Source: Puniceicoccaceae bacterium (lineage in GTDB: Bacteria > Verrucomicrobiota > Verrucomicrobiia > Opitutales > Coraliomargaritaceae). From it: 64,000 nt of DNA. Under the pieces are notes generated by a model. That model saw only the letters and a program-made list of their open reading frames with translations. It was not told where the DNA came from and made no database searches. This document shows positions 32,529 through 42,526 of this stretch, piece by piece. Each line of letters starts with the position of its first letter. Within the stretch, counting starts at the first letter, position 1. The translations under genes were made by a program, and so were the position numbers. Location of the stretch: the NCBI GenBank assembly GCA_022448605.1, contig JAKVCM010000059.1:1-64000 (forward strand), given 5' to 3'.

Positions 32529-35500
32529 TTACTTGTCTGTGTAGAGCAACTCGGCGTCGTCGAGAGATCCGCTTAGGGCATCAAATGATTCGATAAAGGT
32601 GGTGTTCTCGCTTTCGCCCCAATCCCACGTTTTACCGATGATGTAGTGACGGACCTTTAGTTCTTCGCTGGTTGCTTCGATACTGACGCTATCCGAGACC
32701 GTGCTAATGACTTGTGCGGCTGCCTCACCGCTTCGTGCTAGTTCGGAAATTACAGCAAGTGTGTCTCCTGTGCGGTAGACTTTTTGAATTTCAACATTCC
32801 AGCCAGAATCTGGAGTATCCAAGCGAACGGTGAGCTTGCGAGTTTGCGCTGACTTTTGGTTTGTAGGGGCGGTTGTTGGTTCGGAAAGGGTGCCTGCGAG
32901 AACGACTGATGTCGTCTTTGGGTTTAGGTGCTTGCGGATCATCGCGTTGACGCGCTCAGCATCGATCTCGCGGAGCAGTTTTGGGTAGCGGTCGACGTAG
33001 TCGGGCGCGAGTCCGCGCTGGATGAAACTGTGCACTTGTCCGGCGACGCTGCCCGTGGTGGAGAGACGCACCATGTAGGAACCGCTGAGTGTTTGAATGG
33101 CGGCTTCGACCTCGTCTTCGCTGACTCCTTTTTGATACCATTTGCGGACGATGGCGTTTGTCGCAGCAAGCCCGTCATCTAGCATTGCCGGGGCAAAACT
33201 GGCCGAGAGGGACCAGTTGCCAGGAGTCATGATATCGCCCGTGTGTCCGGATCGAATGTCGTAAGTGAGTCCACGTTCTTTGCGCACTTCGCTCATCAGG
33301 CGCGAGTGAAAGCTGCCTCCGAGAATGTAATTGCCCAGCATGAATGGGAGGTAATCCGGATCTGTGCGCTGGAGGCCGGTATTGAAGGCGTAGCGCACGG
33401 AAACGCTCGGTTTGTCGGTGAGCTGGATACGCTCGGTGCGCTTGGCGTTTGGGTTTGGCTCGGACAGGTTCGCGGGATACTCGACACCGCCGGACCAGTC
33501 GGCAAAGGCGGTTTCGACGGCGGCGGTCAATTGTTCGAACTTAATGTCACCGGCAAAGACTAGCAGCATCGACTTTGGACCGTAGTGTGCGTCATGGAAT
33601 GTTTTGATGTCTTCGATCGTGGTCGATTCGAGATCCGCAATGAGATCCTTAATCAGAGGGGAGTGGTTGGCGTGGCCCTTCGGGTAGAGCAGGCGGCTCA
33701 TGCGAGCGGTCGCTTGATAGTCCGTGCTTTCGAGGCTACGAAGCAGATTGGCTTTTTGGCGGGATTTGACGGTTTCCAGAACTTCTGGATCGAAGGCGGG
33801 TTGACGTAGCTGCTCGGCTAGTAGGTTCATCACGACACCTGCGTCGGCGCTCAAAAACTTCCCAGAAAAGCCGAGGCTGTGAGAGCCCGCACTGAAACTC
33901 AAATCGGCTCCGAGGCTGTCGAGACGCTCAGCGATCTCGAAGCGGTCGTTGCGTTGAGTGCCCTTGTCCAACATCGCGGCGGTCAATCCCGCCAGGGTTG
34001 GTGCATCTTCGGGACTCAGCGTTTCGCCTGCCGCAAAGCTTCCGACGAAGGAGACGACGTTGTCGATAGGCATATCGATAGCGATCAATTCAATGTCGCC
34101 GATTGTGGCTTTCTGCATTTGGTTGGCAAAATTGACTTCCGTTGGCTGAAGGGGAGCTAGAGCCTCGCTACTGGTCGCTGCTGCGCTGTGCTCGGGGCCG
34201 AAGACCTCTGGGTCGCGGAAGAAGTTGGGACCGTAGACTTGCCCGGAGTTGGCTACGGCGACCGGACTTGATCTAGGAACGAACCAACCAGTCGTGCTGC
34301 TGCGCTCGACGAAGTATTTTGCCGCAACCCGTTGAATATCAGCCGCAGTCACATCTTGAATTGCTTTGGGGAGCGTGACGTAGCTCGTCCAATCACCCAT
34401 AGCGATGGCTTCGTTGATCTGATCGGCGATTGCGTAGGGGCCATCCCGACCGTAGACGGTGCTTGCTTGGATGACTGACTTCGCGCGTGCTAATTCATCG
34501 TGGTCGACGCCGTTTTTGATCACCTTTTGGATTTCTTCCAGCATGATGGTCTCGGTCTCTTCATGCGTGGCATCGGGTGTCAGATAGGCCGCGAAAAAGA
34601 ACAGACTCGGGTCACGTAGTTGAGGTGCGAAGGTAAAGGTCGCGCTCGCCTTACCCTTGTCTTCGAGTGCTCGGTAAAGGCGCCCAGTTTTGTCTGCGCC
34701 GATCAATTGCTCGAGAAGCCAAAGGGCTGGCCAATCTTCGTGGGTGCCTTCGGGAACTTTATAGGCGACTGCGACAACTCCGACTTGACCAGAGCGTTCA
34801 ATAGTTAGGCGCCGCGGACCTAGTTGCTCGGGTTCGACGGTGTTTACGGTCGGTATCGGTGCTGGAGCCTTTGGGATTTCTGCGTAGAATTTGACGATTG
34901 CTTCGAGGGTGGATGCCTTGTCGAAGCCCCCAATCACCGAAAGGTAGGTGTTTTCCGGCCAGTAATAGAGATCGTAGAAGGCACGCAGCTTTTCGGGTGA
35001 GGTATTCTCAATGTCCGAGAGCCATCCGATAACCGGGTGGCCATATGGTTGAGCCAAAAATGCGGTCGCGTAGATTTCTTTGATTAGGGTTCGGACGGGG
35101 TTGTTTTCACCGCGTTCGTATTCGTTGCGGACCACTGTCATTTCCGAGTCGAGGTCTTCCTCCGTGATGCGTAAGTTTCGCATCCGGTCTGCTTCGAGCT
35201 CGATCGCGAGCGGAACGTATTCGCTCGGCAGGACGGCAAAATAGTTGGTGCGGTCGAAGTAGGTAGTGGCATTTGAGCGTGCGCCGATACGCTCCATTTG
35301 CGACGAGTAATCAGTTCCTTGGGTTCCGTCGACACTGTTGTATTTCTCGGTTCCCTTGAACATCATGTGCTCGAGGATGTGTGTCGCTCCGGTTGTTCCG
35401 GTGACTTCATTCCGAGAGCCCACCTGGTAGGTGACCATGACGCTTGCTACGGGCAGTCCCTCGTTGGGGAGTAGTAAAACGTGCAGGCCGTTGCTTGTCA

Positions 35501-35645
35501 GACGATATTCTTCAATACCGTCGAGTGTTTGGATGTGTTCAACTCCCTTCGGAAGTGACTCGCCGTCAGGAATTGAGGCTTCTTGAGTCGCCGACGCGGA
35601 TAAAATAGATGAACTGGCGAGAAAACAGGAAAAAAACGACTTCAT
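32529..35645 (-). CDS. Secreted M16-family zinc metallopeptidase (two tandem M16 units)
   Basis: A 1038-residue exported peptidase with a signal peptide (about 1-20, ending SASAT). The N-terminal M16 unit carries the inverted zinc motif HILEH (H89, E92, H93) in GATHILEHMMFKGT, and the downstream acidic zinc ligand region NEYERGENNPVRT. A second, inactive M16 unit occupies about residues 500-930 and lacks HxxEH (SFAAGETLSPEDAPTLAG at the matching place). Such proteins degrade peptides in the periplasm. About 100 C-terminal residues carry an extra small domain. It is upstream of two unknown genes on the same strand. Confidence 0.9.
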   Translation of the reverse strand: MKSFFSCFLASSSILSASATQEASIPDGESLPKGVEHIQTLDGIEEYRLTSNGLHVLLLPNEGLPVASVMVTYQVGSRNEVTGTTGATHILEHMMFKGTEKYNSVDGTQGTDYSSQMERIGARSNATTYFDRTNYFAVLPSEYVPLAIELEADRMRNLRITEEDLDSEMTVVRNEYERGENNPVRTLIKEIYATAFLAQPYGHPVIGWLSDIENTSPEKLRAFYDLYYWPENTYLSVIGGFDKASTLEAIVKFYAEIPKAPAPIPTVNTVEPEQLGPRRLTIERSGQVGVVAVAYKVPEGTHEDWPALWLLEQLIGADKTGRLYRALEDKGKASATFTFAPQLRDPSLFFFAAYLTPDATHEETETIMLEEIQKVIKNGVDHDELARAKSVIQASTVYGRDGPYAIADQINEAIAMGDWTSYVTLPKAIQDVTAADIQRVAAKYFVERSSTTGWFVPRSSPVAVANSGQVYGPNFFRDPEVFGPEHSAAATSSEALAPLQPTEVNFANQMQKATIGDIELIAIDMPIDNVVSFVGSFAAGETLSPEDAPTLAGLTAAMLDKGTQRNDRFEIAERLDSLGADLSFSAGSHSLGFSGKFLSADAGVVMNLLAEQLRQPAFDPEVLETVKSRQKANLLRSLESTDYQATARMSRLLYPKGHANHSPLIKDLIADLESTTIEDIKTFHDAHYGPKSMLLVFAGDIKFEQLTAAVETAFADWSGGVEYPANLSEPNPNAKRTERIQLTDKPSVSVRYAFNTGLQRTDPDYLPFMLGNYILGGSFHSRLMSEVRKERGLTYDIRSGHTGDIMTPGNWSLSASFAPAMLDDGLAATNAIVRKWYQKGVSEDEVEAAIQTLSGSYMVRLSTTGSVAGQVHSFIQRGLAPDYVDRYPKLLREIDAERVNAMIRKHLNPKTTSVVLAGTLSEPTTAPTNQKSAQTRKLTVRLDTPDSGWNVEIQKVYRTGDTLAVISELARSGEAAAQVISTVSDSVSIEATSEELKVRHYIIGKTWDWGESENTTFIESFDALSGSLDDAELLYTDK

Positions 35646-35713
35646 TACAGTATGAGAAAAGAGTCAGCGGAAATGGAGTAAAGGTTCCGCCAAGCATACT
35701 GCAAGTGCTGGCC

Positions 35714-36628
35714 TTAATCTTTTTGTGTGTCTGCTTCGAATGCGTTCAGGTCTTTAGAAGTGAGCAGATCAATTAGCTTTTTGATTGCTGGAGTCAAAAC
35801 TCGGCCCTTCCGGTGAATCAGCGCGAGGGGGCGCGTGTATGTGGCACCTTTAAAAGGGACGACCGTCAGCAGACCCTGTGCTTCTTCACGGGTGACGGTC
35901 GTTTGAGGCAGGATGGCGATACCAGCGTTGATCTCGACTGCGCGCTTCACGGTTTCCACGTTGTCGAATTCCATGACTGGGTCTGCCTCGATGTTGGCCT
36001 CTTTGAAAATCTGGTCAGTCGCTTTACGCGTCGGGATATCCGGTTCGAAACCGATGAACTTTTCACCTTCAAGCTCTTCGACACTGACCCCTTTGCTCTT
36101 GGAGAGTTCATGCTCCGGGCTTACGACGAGAACTAGCTTGTCGTCGTGGAACGGCAGGATCTCCAGTTGCTTGTGCTTTTGCGGGTAAGCGACGAGGCCG
36201 AGATCGATCGAGTTAGTCAAAATATCCTCGTAGACCATGTTTGCACGACGGTATTCCACGCGAATGTTCACCTCTGGGAACTTGGTGAGGAAGGCCTTCA
36301 CATACGGCGGTAGCTCATGCAGGCCGATACTGTAGACCGTTGAGATGTGGATTGTGCCGCTAATGACCTTCTTCATCTCCTGAAGCTCGCTGTTGAGCTT
36401 ATCGTAGAGATAGAGAATTTCCTTGGCTGACTCGTATAGCTTCTGACCCTCACGCGTGAGTCGAAACTGTTTCTGGCTGCGGTCGACGATTAGGATGTTA
36501 AAGTGTTTTTCCATTGCCCGCAGCTGTTGGCTAACGGCAGATTGTGTGATACCGTTTAGTTTAGCGGCTCTGGAAAAGCTCTCGCTTTCTACGAGATCAG
36601 AGAAGATCTTAAAGTTTTCGACGTGCAT
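35714..36628 (-). CDS. LysR-family transcriptional regulator
   Basis: A 304-residue LysR regulator. Its helix-turn-helix is FSRAAKLNGITQSAVSQQLR (residues about 18-37), followed by a linker helix and a periplasmic-binding-like effector domain from about residue 90. I start at the ATG at 36626-36628, since LysR proteins begin a few residues before the first helix; 28 residues upstream in frame are not conserved. It is divergent from yggS, with a 92-bp spacer. The effector domain resembles the CysB/CbbR branch in general layout, but the ligand and targets are unknown. Confidence 0.88.
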   Translation of the reverse strand: MHVENFKIFSDLVESESFSRAAKLNGITQSAVSQQLRAMEKHFNILIVDRSQKQFRLTREGQKLYESAKEILYLYDKLNSELQEMKKVISGTIHISTVYSIGLHELPPYVKAFLTKFPEVNIRVEYRRANMVYEDILTNSIDLGLVAYPQKHKQLEILPFHDDKLVLVVSPEHELSKSKGVSVEELEGEKFIGFEPDIPTRKATDQIFKEANIEADPVMEFDNVETVKRAVEINAGIAILPQTTVTREEAQGLLTVVPFKGATYTRPLALIHRKGRVLTPAIKKLIDLLTSKDLNAFEADTQKD

Positions 36629-36720
36629 AACTGCCTGTATAAACGGCCCTAATGTAAAATCAACATATTTAATAGAGTGACTAATGTTAGAGTTTCTAAT
36701 GCGATTTTCCACTTATCCTG

Positions 36721-37416
36721 ATGCTTACTTTTCCTGAATTTCAGTCCAACCTAGCCGTCGTCCGAGCGCGTATGGACGAGGCCTGTCGCTGCGCAAAACG
36801 GGATGCGGATTCCGTTCAACTACTTCCGGTTACGAAGAACCACGGTGCGTTCGCACCAGAGTTTGCGAGCGTGTCCGGGCTGACTGCGGTTGGCGAAAAC
36901 CGTGTTCAAGAGGCGCAGCTTAAGCGGAAAGAGAGTTCTGCGAGTGTGCTTTGGGAGCTCATTGGCCATCTGCAGTCCAATAAGGTCAAAGACGCGGTGG
37001 CGACCTTTGACCGCATTCAATCGGTCGACTCGATGAAGGTGCTTCAACGGATCGACCGGATCTGTGGTGAGTTCGGTAAAAAAATGCCGGTGCTGCTGCA
37101 ATGCAACACGGGTGAGGATCCGAATAAGTATGGATTTAAGGTTGCGCAAATGGAGTCGGCTTTGGAGTTAGCTCTAAACGCCGATCATCTTGAGGTTGAT
37201 GGGCTGATGACTATCGCGCCGCTGGACAATGATCCGGATGTTGCGAAAGAAGCTTTTGAAGGACTGCGTCAGCTGCGTGACGATCTTGCGGCGAAGTTCT
37301 CCGTTGCTCTGCCGGAACTTTCTATGGGAATGACGGGCGACCTCGAAATCGCGATTGCTGCTGGTTCGACGCAGATACGCGTGGGCACTGCGCTGTATGG
37401 AGTGCGGGTGTATTAG
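36721..37416 (+). CDS. yggS: YggS/PLPBP family pyridoxal-phosphate homeostasis protein
   Basis: A 231-residue PLP-binding protein of the YggS/PROSC family, which holds and delivers pyridoxal phosphate and affects vitamin B6 and amino-acid balance. The PLP Lys39 is in LLPVTKNH. GENRVQEAQLKR, ELIGHLQSNKVKDAV and the C-terminal phosphate-binding MGMTGDLEIAIAAGSTQIR with VGTALYG are all conserved. The length is normal. It is divergent from the LysR gene and followed 49 bp later by aroE, probably in one transcript. Confidence 0.93.
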   Translation: MLTFPEFQSNLAVVRARMDEACRCAKRDADSVQLLPVTKNHGAFAPEFASVSGLTAVGENRVQEAQLKRKESSASVLWELIGHLQSNKVKDAVATFDRIQSVDSMKVLQRIDRICGEFGKKMPVLLQCNTGEDPNKYGFKVAQMESALELALNADHLEVDGLMTIAPLDNDPDVAKEAFEGLRQLRDDLAAKFSVALPELSMGMTGDLEIAIAAGSTQIRVGTALYGVRVY

Positions 37417-37465
37417 CTTTTCTAGTTTTAGTTGTCGTCATTGAAGCCGTAGGGCTTCAGTTTGC

Positions 37466-38425
37466 GTGCTCAACAGCGAACTACCTGATTTAATTCATAG
37501 AGTGGATACCGAACGGACCTATACCCTTGCTGATTTAGAAACTGAAGACTTCGGCGGCACGCCGCTAGCCGTGCTTGGCTACCCGGTAAAGCACTCTGTG
37601 AGCCCGGCAATGCACAATGCCGCGATTGCTAAGCTTGCCGCTAAGAACTCTCGCTTTGGCGACTGGGCCTATTATCGCTTTGAAGTGAAACCGGAGGACC
37701 TAGATGAAGCGCTTCCGCTATTTCACCGTAAGAGTTTTCTCGGTCTCAACCTCACTGTGCCGCACAAGGTGCTAGCCATGGATGCGATCAAGGGCGTCTC
37801 ACCCGATGCTGAACGCATGGGCGCGGTGAACACGCTGGTTTGGGATGAGCTCGGCTACGACGGATTCAATACGGATGGCTATGGGCTTAAAACAGGTCTC
37901 GAAGTGGACCTCGGCGCGAGAATGAAGGGGAACCACATCATACTGCTTGGTTCAGGAGGCGCAGCGCGTGCCGCCGCCGTGCAGTGCGTTTTGGAGGGCT
38001 GTGCGCAACTGTATGTTGGGAACCGTTCGCCCGAGCGATTGGCAGGCCTGATCGAAATTCTCAACGGTATACCGGGGGGGAAGTCAGTTCAGACTTTTGC
38101 CTTGAATGAATTGCCCGCAGATCTTCCGGAAAGTGGAATTGTCGTGAATGCGACCTCGCTGGGCCTGAAGCCAGAGGATGGTTCTCCGATTGATGTGTCG
38201 GGTCTGCCCACGGGTTGGAAGGTCTACGATATGATTTATAACCCGCACGAAACACGCCTCCTTCGAGAGGCTTGGGAACATGGACTTGCAACTGCAAACG
38301 GTCTTTCGATGTTGGTGCACCAGGGTGCCCGTTCGCTCGAAATCTGGTCGCATGAGGATGTCGACGCCCGTTCAATGATGTCCGCCGCCTGCCACGCTCT
38401 TCATTTACCACCCCGCTATGATTGA
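37466..38425 (+). CDS. aroE: Shikimate dehydrogenase
   Basis: A 319-residue AroE (EC 1.1.1.25), which reduces 3-dehydroshikimate to shikimate with NADPH in aromatic amino-acid synthesis. Shikimate is bound by KHSVSPAMHNAA, the catalytic Lys101 lies in NLTVPHK, and the nucleotide-binding loop is LGSGGAARAA. FNTDGYG supplies the catalytic Asp. About 30 residues precede the usual start region and are of unknown role. The start is GTG (37466). The 3' end overlaps the prepilin peptidase gene by 8 nt. Confidence 0.94.
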   Translation: MLNSELPDLIHRVDTERTYTLADLETEDFGGTPLAVLGYPVKHSVSPAMHNAAIAKLAAKNSRFGDWAYYRFEVKPEDLDEALPLFHRKSFLGLNLTVPHKVLAMDAIKGVSPDAERMGAVNTLVWDELGYDGFNTDGYGLKTGLEVDLGARMKGNHIILLGSGGAARAAAVQCVLEGCAQLYVGNRSPERLAGLIEILNGIPGGKSVQTFALNELPADLPESGIVVNATSLGLKPEDGSPIDVSGLPTGWKVYDMIYNPHETRLLREAWEHGLATANGLSMLVHQGARSLEIWSHEDVDARSMMSAACHALHLPPRYD

Positions 38426-39356
38426 AGCTCTCGAATTTTTGGACCACGATTTTCCGTGGATGCTCCCTGCCTTTGCGTTCGTATTTGGAACAATTGTAGG
38501 TAGTTTTTTGAATGTCTGCATTTACCGGATTCCAGCTGGACGCTCGGTTGTGTTTCCGGGGTCGACTTGTTCCTGCGGTGAACCGATTCCGTTTTACCAC
38601 AACATTCCTGTTCTAAGCTGGTGCATCCTGCGCGGACGCGCGCATTGCTGCGACCAGAAGTTCAGCGTGCGTTATCCCGCAATCGAGTTTCTCACGGGAG
38701 TGCTCTTCGCGGTTTGCTGGCTACAACATACGCCGGTTGTTGCCATTCTAGGCATGCTCTTTGTCGCCTTCCTGATCTGCGCGACCTTTATTGATTTTGA
38801 TCACATGATCATACCTGACCGTTTTTCAATTGGTGGAATGGTGATCGGAGTCCTGCTGTCGTTTGCCTTTCCGGTGCTTCACGCGATCGAAGCGCCGCTA
38901 CCAATCGCAGAGCATATTGAATCCGGTGTCATGGGTATTGTCGGAGCGATCGTTGGTGCTGGTTTGGTTTACTGGATCTCGGTGCTGGGTGAAGTTGCGT
39001 TTCGCAAGCCGGCGATGGGGGAAGGAGATGTCAAATTTGTGGGCTTCATTGGCGCCTTTTGCGGCTGGCAGGGTGCAGTTTTTGCGATGTTTGGTGGCGC
39101 TTTGATTGGTTCAGTTGTCCTGCTTCCGCTGCTTATGGTTCAGCGTTTGCGCGGAGGTGGTGAAGGCGAGCAGGTCGAAGAAGCACTACCTGAAAGCTCA
39201 GACTGTGACGGCGAGGCCGACGAGTTCTACCCAGCTCCGGGGCAGGTTCCTTTCGGTCCAATGCTGGCAGTGGCAGGCCTGATTTATTTCCTAGGGTTCA
39301 GCAAATATGTGGATGCCTACTTCAACGAATTTACGGAGTTCTTTATTGGCTATTAA
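38418..39356 (+). CDS. pilD: Type IV prepilin peptidase (A24 family)
   Basis: A 312-residue polytopic membrane protease that removes leader peptides of type IV pilins or type II secretion pseudopilins. The N-terminal domain has FGTIVGSFLNVCIYRIP and a cysteine cluster C51, C53, C69, C77, C78 instead of the usual paired C-x2-C motifs. The aspartyl catalytic residues are D126 in FIDFDHMIIPD and the Asp in GEGDVKF. A hydrophilic, Glu-rich insert precedes the last membrane segment. It overlaps aroE by 8 nt. No pilin genes are in the window. Confidence 0.92.
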   Translation: MIEALEFLDHDFPWMLPAFAFVFGTIVGSFLNVCIYRIPAGRSVVFPGSTCSCGEPIPFYHNIPVLSWCILRGRAHCCDQKFSVRYPAIEFLTGVLFAVCWLQHTPVVAILGMLFVAFLICATFIDFDHMIIPDRFSIGGMVIGVLLSFAFPVLHAIEAPLPIAEHIESGVMGIVGAIVGAGLVYWISVLGEVAFRKPAMGEGDVKFVGFIGAFCGWQGAVFAMFGGALIGSVVLLPLLMVQRLRGGGEGEQVEEALPESSDCDGEADEFYPAPGQVPFGPMLAVAGLIYFLGFSKYVDAYFNEFTEFFIGY

Positions 39357-39364
39357 CTGCTGCC

Positions 39365-41155
39365 TTACGAATCCCGCTCCAGCGATTCTTCGATCGCATT
39401 TTGCTGGCGCGCAATGTCGTGGAGCGTGACGATTCCGAGTAGTTTGTTCGGGTCCTTACGGCTGACGATTGGTGCTTGAAGCACGTCTTTAATGACAAGG
39501 GTGTTGGCGGCACCACGAATTGAATCGTCGGGATAGAGTGTCACGACTTTCTGGTCGGCAACGTATTCTGCAATCGGACGCACGTCGCCTGCGGCGATCA
39601 TCTCTTCGAGCTCGTGGTGCATGATCATGCCGATAAGCTCTTGTTCGTTGAGGTTCGATACCACTGGGTAACCGTGATGGAGGTGACCGCTGTCTTTGAT
39701 TTGCTCAAGGGTTTCAAAGGCCGTGAAGACACCGTAGGTGTTACGACAATCGTGGGTCATGATCGTGCTGACAGGCAGGTTGCGCCAATCCTTTTCCCCG
39801 CGATAAGCGGGTAGTTTCTTCAGGCTAATTCCGTCTTGCAGAAGAAGCGCATCGTAAATCGGAATCGCGCGCAGCTTTGCGGAAATGACGTAGGCGATTA
39901 AGTTACCGACCATCAGTGGCAGAATGAGCGAGTAGTTACGCGTCATCTCAAAGATGATGAGAATCGACGTCATCGGGCAGCGAATCACCGCCGCAAAGAA
40001 GGCTCCGGTTCCAAGTAGGGCGGCACCGGCAGCGACGGATGAATCTGCGTTGAACAGGTTGACCAAGGCCACGCCGAACAGGCCGCCCAGCATACTGCCA
40101 ATGAAGATGACGGGTGCAAAGATGCCACCGCTAGCCCCGGATGCATAACAGACCGCTGTGGCAAGAACTTTGCCAATCAAGAGGAGAAGGAGAACTTCCC
40201 AAGTCAGTGCGCCATTCAGCGCGCTGTTAAGATCGTCATAGCCTATACTAAAGACCCCATGGTGATCTCCACCGCTGAAGCAGAGGACTGTCACACCGAT
40301 CAGACCGACACTCAGGCCGCCAATGGCTGGCTTCAACCAACTTGGGATGCGCTGCCATTGTTTAAATTGAGAGCGAAGCTTGAGGAGTAGCGCTGTAAAT
40401 GCATGCCCGAGTAGGCCAGCAGCTGGACCGATCAACAGGCAGATGAGCATCCACCACGAAGTTTCAAAAAACTCGTCATCCGCATGGAGCGCTCCGTGTT
40501 CTCCTAGAATCGTGCGCTCCACGACGGCGGCAACTACCACCGCGATTAAGATTCCGCCAAGTGCTTTACTGCTGAAGTTGTCCATCAGCTCCTCGAAGAC
40601 GAAGGTGATGGCCGAGATTGGCGCATTGAACGCTGCAGAGATACCAGCACCCATGCCAACCGGAATCATTGCTTGAACGCGCAGTTTTCCTAAACCAAAG
40701 AGCCGCCCAATTTTCGAGGAGACCGCGCTGCAGATGTGCACGGTCGGGCCTTCGCGACCGAGACTGTTGCCCAGCCCGACGGAAATCGTGCCGATTATGA
40801 ATCGCCAAAAAGCCTCTGCGACAGGGATCACGCCAAACTTTTGATAGTAGGCGGCCTTAGTTTGGGGAATGCCCGAGCCAGTCGCAGTTGGCGAAACATA
40901 GCGAATCATCAGGCCGACCATGAGTCCAGCGATGGCTGGTGAGAGCACCATCGCGGGCAACGCCCAGACGCCGAGCTCCGAATAGAAGCCAAAGGCAGTC
41001 TCGAAAACTCCGGTGATTAGGAGGTGAAAACTGACTCCGATGAGTCCGCAGACGACGCCCGAAATAATACAGAGTGCAAGAAATCGCTGCGCATCGTCGA
41101 AACGAACGCGCATCCAATTCGGTAGGTTAGTCAGTCGAAAACGTTCTTTGGACAT
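39365..41155 (-). CDS. ClC-family chloride channel/transporter with C-terminal CBS domains
   Basis: A 596-residue ClC protein. The selectivity motifs are GSGIPQTKAAYY, GREGPTVHICS (with the gating Glu) and GGIFAPVIF. About 10-12 membrane helices fill residues 20-430. The C-terminus has two CBS domains (from STIMTHDCRNTYGVF and ADQKVVTLYPDDSIRGAA), which may bind adenine nucleotides. I start at the ATG at 41153-41155; the frame extends further upstream with non-conserved residues. It is convergent with the prepilin peptidase gene, with just 8 bp between stop codons and no terminator. Ion specificity and coupling are not shown by sequence. Confidence 0.92.
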   Translation of the reverse strand: MSKERFRLTNLPNWMRVRFDDAQRFLALCIISGVVCGLIGVSFHLLITGVFETAFGFYSELGVWALPAMVLSPAIAGLMVGLMIRYVSPTATGSGIPQTKAAYYQKFGVIPVAEAFWRFIIGTISVGLGNSLGREGPTVHICSAVSSKIGRLFGLGKLRVQAMIPVGMGAGISAAFNAPISAITFVFEELMDNFSSKALGGILIAVVVAAVVERTILGEHGALHADDEFFETSWWMLICLLIGPAAGLLGHAFTALLLKLRSQFKQWQRIPSWLKPAIGGLSVGLIGVTVLCFSGGDHHGVFSIGYDDLNSALNGALTWEVLLLLLIGKVLATAVCYASGASGGIFAPVIFIGSMLGGLFGVALVNLFNADSSVAAGAALLGTGAFFAAVIRCPMTSILIIFEMTRNYSLILPLMVGNLIAYVISAKLRAIPIYDALLLQDGISLKKLPAYRGEKDWRNLPVSTIMTHDCRNTYGVFTAFETLEQIKDSGHLHHGYPVVSNLNEQELIGMIMHHELEEMIAAGDVRPIAEYVADQKVVTLYPDDSIRGAANTLVIKDVLQAPIVSRKDPNKLLGIVTLHDIARQQNAIEESLERDS

Positions 41156-41308
41156 CGTCCCAAATGGGCAAAAATAAACGCTGTAGGCGCGTGCCTGACA
41201 GCGTGGTCTTGGTATGAGTGAAAAGCTTTTGAAATGCACGGAAGAAATTTCAAAAAAATTACTTGGCAAGCGAAGGTGAAGCCCTACTGTCCTCGGCTTT
41301 CCCCCCCC

Positions 41309-41397
<89 letters not shown>

Positions 41398-41398
41398 C

Positions 41399-41432
41399 AG
41401 ATCGCCCTTATTGCACAGGGGCGATCTTTTTT
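41399..41432 (+). terminator. Terminator after tRNA-Tyr
   Basis: AGATCGCCC/GGGCGATCT with a loop of 11 nt is followed by a run of T, 5 nt after the CCA end of tRNA-Tyr. Confidence 0.85.
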
Positions 41433-41521
41433 CTGGCTACTGCGAAGCATTTATCAATTTTCGCAGAATTATTTTTAACAGAGGAAACGCTAATGGAGCT
41501 AATTATGACTGAACGCAATGA

Positions 41522-41596
<75 letters not shown>

Positions 41597-41747
41597 TAGG
41601 AAAATGCAATACGAGGCTTTCAGGGATATGGGTCAAGTCAGGAGTTTATCACAATGATAGAAATATAGGGTAATTTTCGACTTTCCTCGTATTGGGTAAA
41701 CATGTCATATACTTTTATCGCAATTATTATTAATAGTTTCTTTTTCT

Positions 41748-42524
41748 ATGATTAGAGCAATTGGTAGCTCAACTTTATCTGTTATTGCTGAGTTTGGCGG
41801 CATTGCAAATTTTGCGGTGCTTTCAATTTATGCGTTCTGTTGTCAGCGTAGACGATTGGCAAAGTGGGTTTTAGCTGTGCACGAGATTGGCGTACGTTGT
41901 GTTCCAATAGTTGCTATTGTTGGTTTATTTACTGGCTTGGTGATGGGCCTGCAGCTGTATTACACTTTAGCTAGACTTGGAGCTGAAGCAGCACTAGGTG
42001 ATGCTGTGGCGCTATCTCTCATAAGAGAGTTAGGTCCTGTCCTCACTGCCTTAATGATTGTTGGGCAAGCCGGATCATCTTTGGCTTCAGAGATTGGGAT
42101 ACAGCGTAATGATGAGCAAATTGACGCGCTACAAACGATGGGAATTGATGCAAAGGGATACCTTGTCGGGCCACGCTTATCTGCGTCATTAATTTGCTTT
42201 CCGATATTGACGGCATGCTTTGACTTAATCGGTATTTTTGGTGGCTATTTAACTGGATCTGTGCTGCTTAATGTAGATTCAGGTGTTTATTGGAACCATG
42301 TATTTAGTAGTGTCCAGTTTGCCGACATTTACGGAGGTTTTATCAAAGCAGCGGTGTTTGGTTTTTTGACGATCACAATATGTGCATATCGTGGTTTCTA
42401 TACACACCTTAAGTCTAGCTCTCGAGGTGTGCGCGGCGTCAGTGAGTCAGCCACGCGCGCAGTAGTCTTTTCTAGTGTAGCAGTTTTGGCGGCTGATTAC
42501 CTAATTACTTCTTTTTTAATTTAA
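41748..42524 (+). CDS. mlaE: Mla lipid-transport ABC permease MlaE
   Basis: A 258-residue inner-membrane permease of the MlaE family, the membrane part of the ABC complex that moves phospholipids between inner and outer membranes. It has five to six predicted helices, with IVGLFTGLVMGLQLYYTLA and the signature IRELGPVLTALMIVGQAGSS. ASEIGIQRNDEQIDALQTMG is typical of the coupling region. It is the first gene of a five-gene operon (mlaEFDCA); mlaF begins 2 bp after its stop. The operon begins about 150 bp after tRNA-Gly, in a notably AT-rich stretch. Confidence 0.95.
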   Translation: MIRAIGSSTLSVIAEFGGIANFAVLSIYAFCCQRRRLAKWVLAVHEIGVRCVPIVAIVGLFTGLVMGLQLYYTLARLGAEAALGDAVALSLIRELGPVLTALMIVGQAGSSLASEIGIQRNDEQIDALQTMGIDAKGYLVGPRLSASLICFPILTACFDLIGIFGGYLTGSVLLNVDSGVYWNHVFSSVQFADIYGGFIKAAVFGFLTITICAYRGFYTHLKSSSRGVRGVSESATRAVVFSSVAVLAADYLITSFLI

Positions 42525-42526
42525 TT

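Noticed and set aside
41170-41230. Partial match to the repeat word GCCTGACAG upstream of the ClC gene
   Set aside because: Only about nine bases agree, and no palindrome surrounds them.
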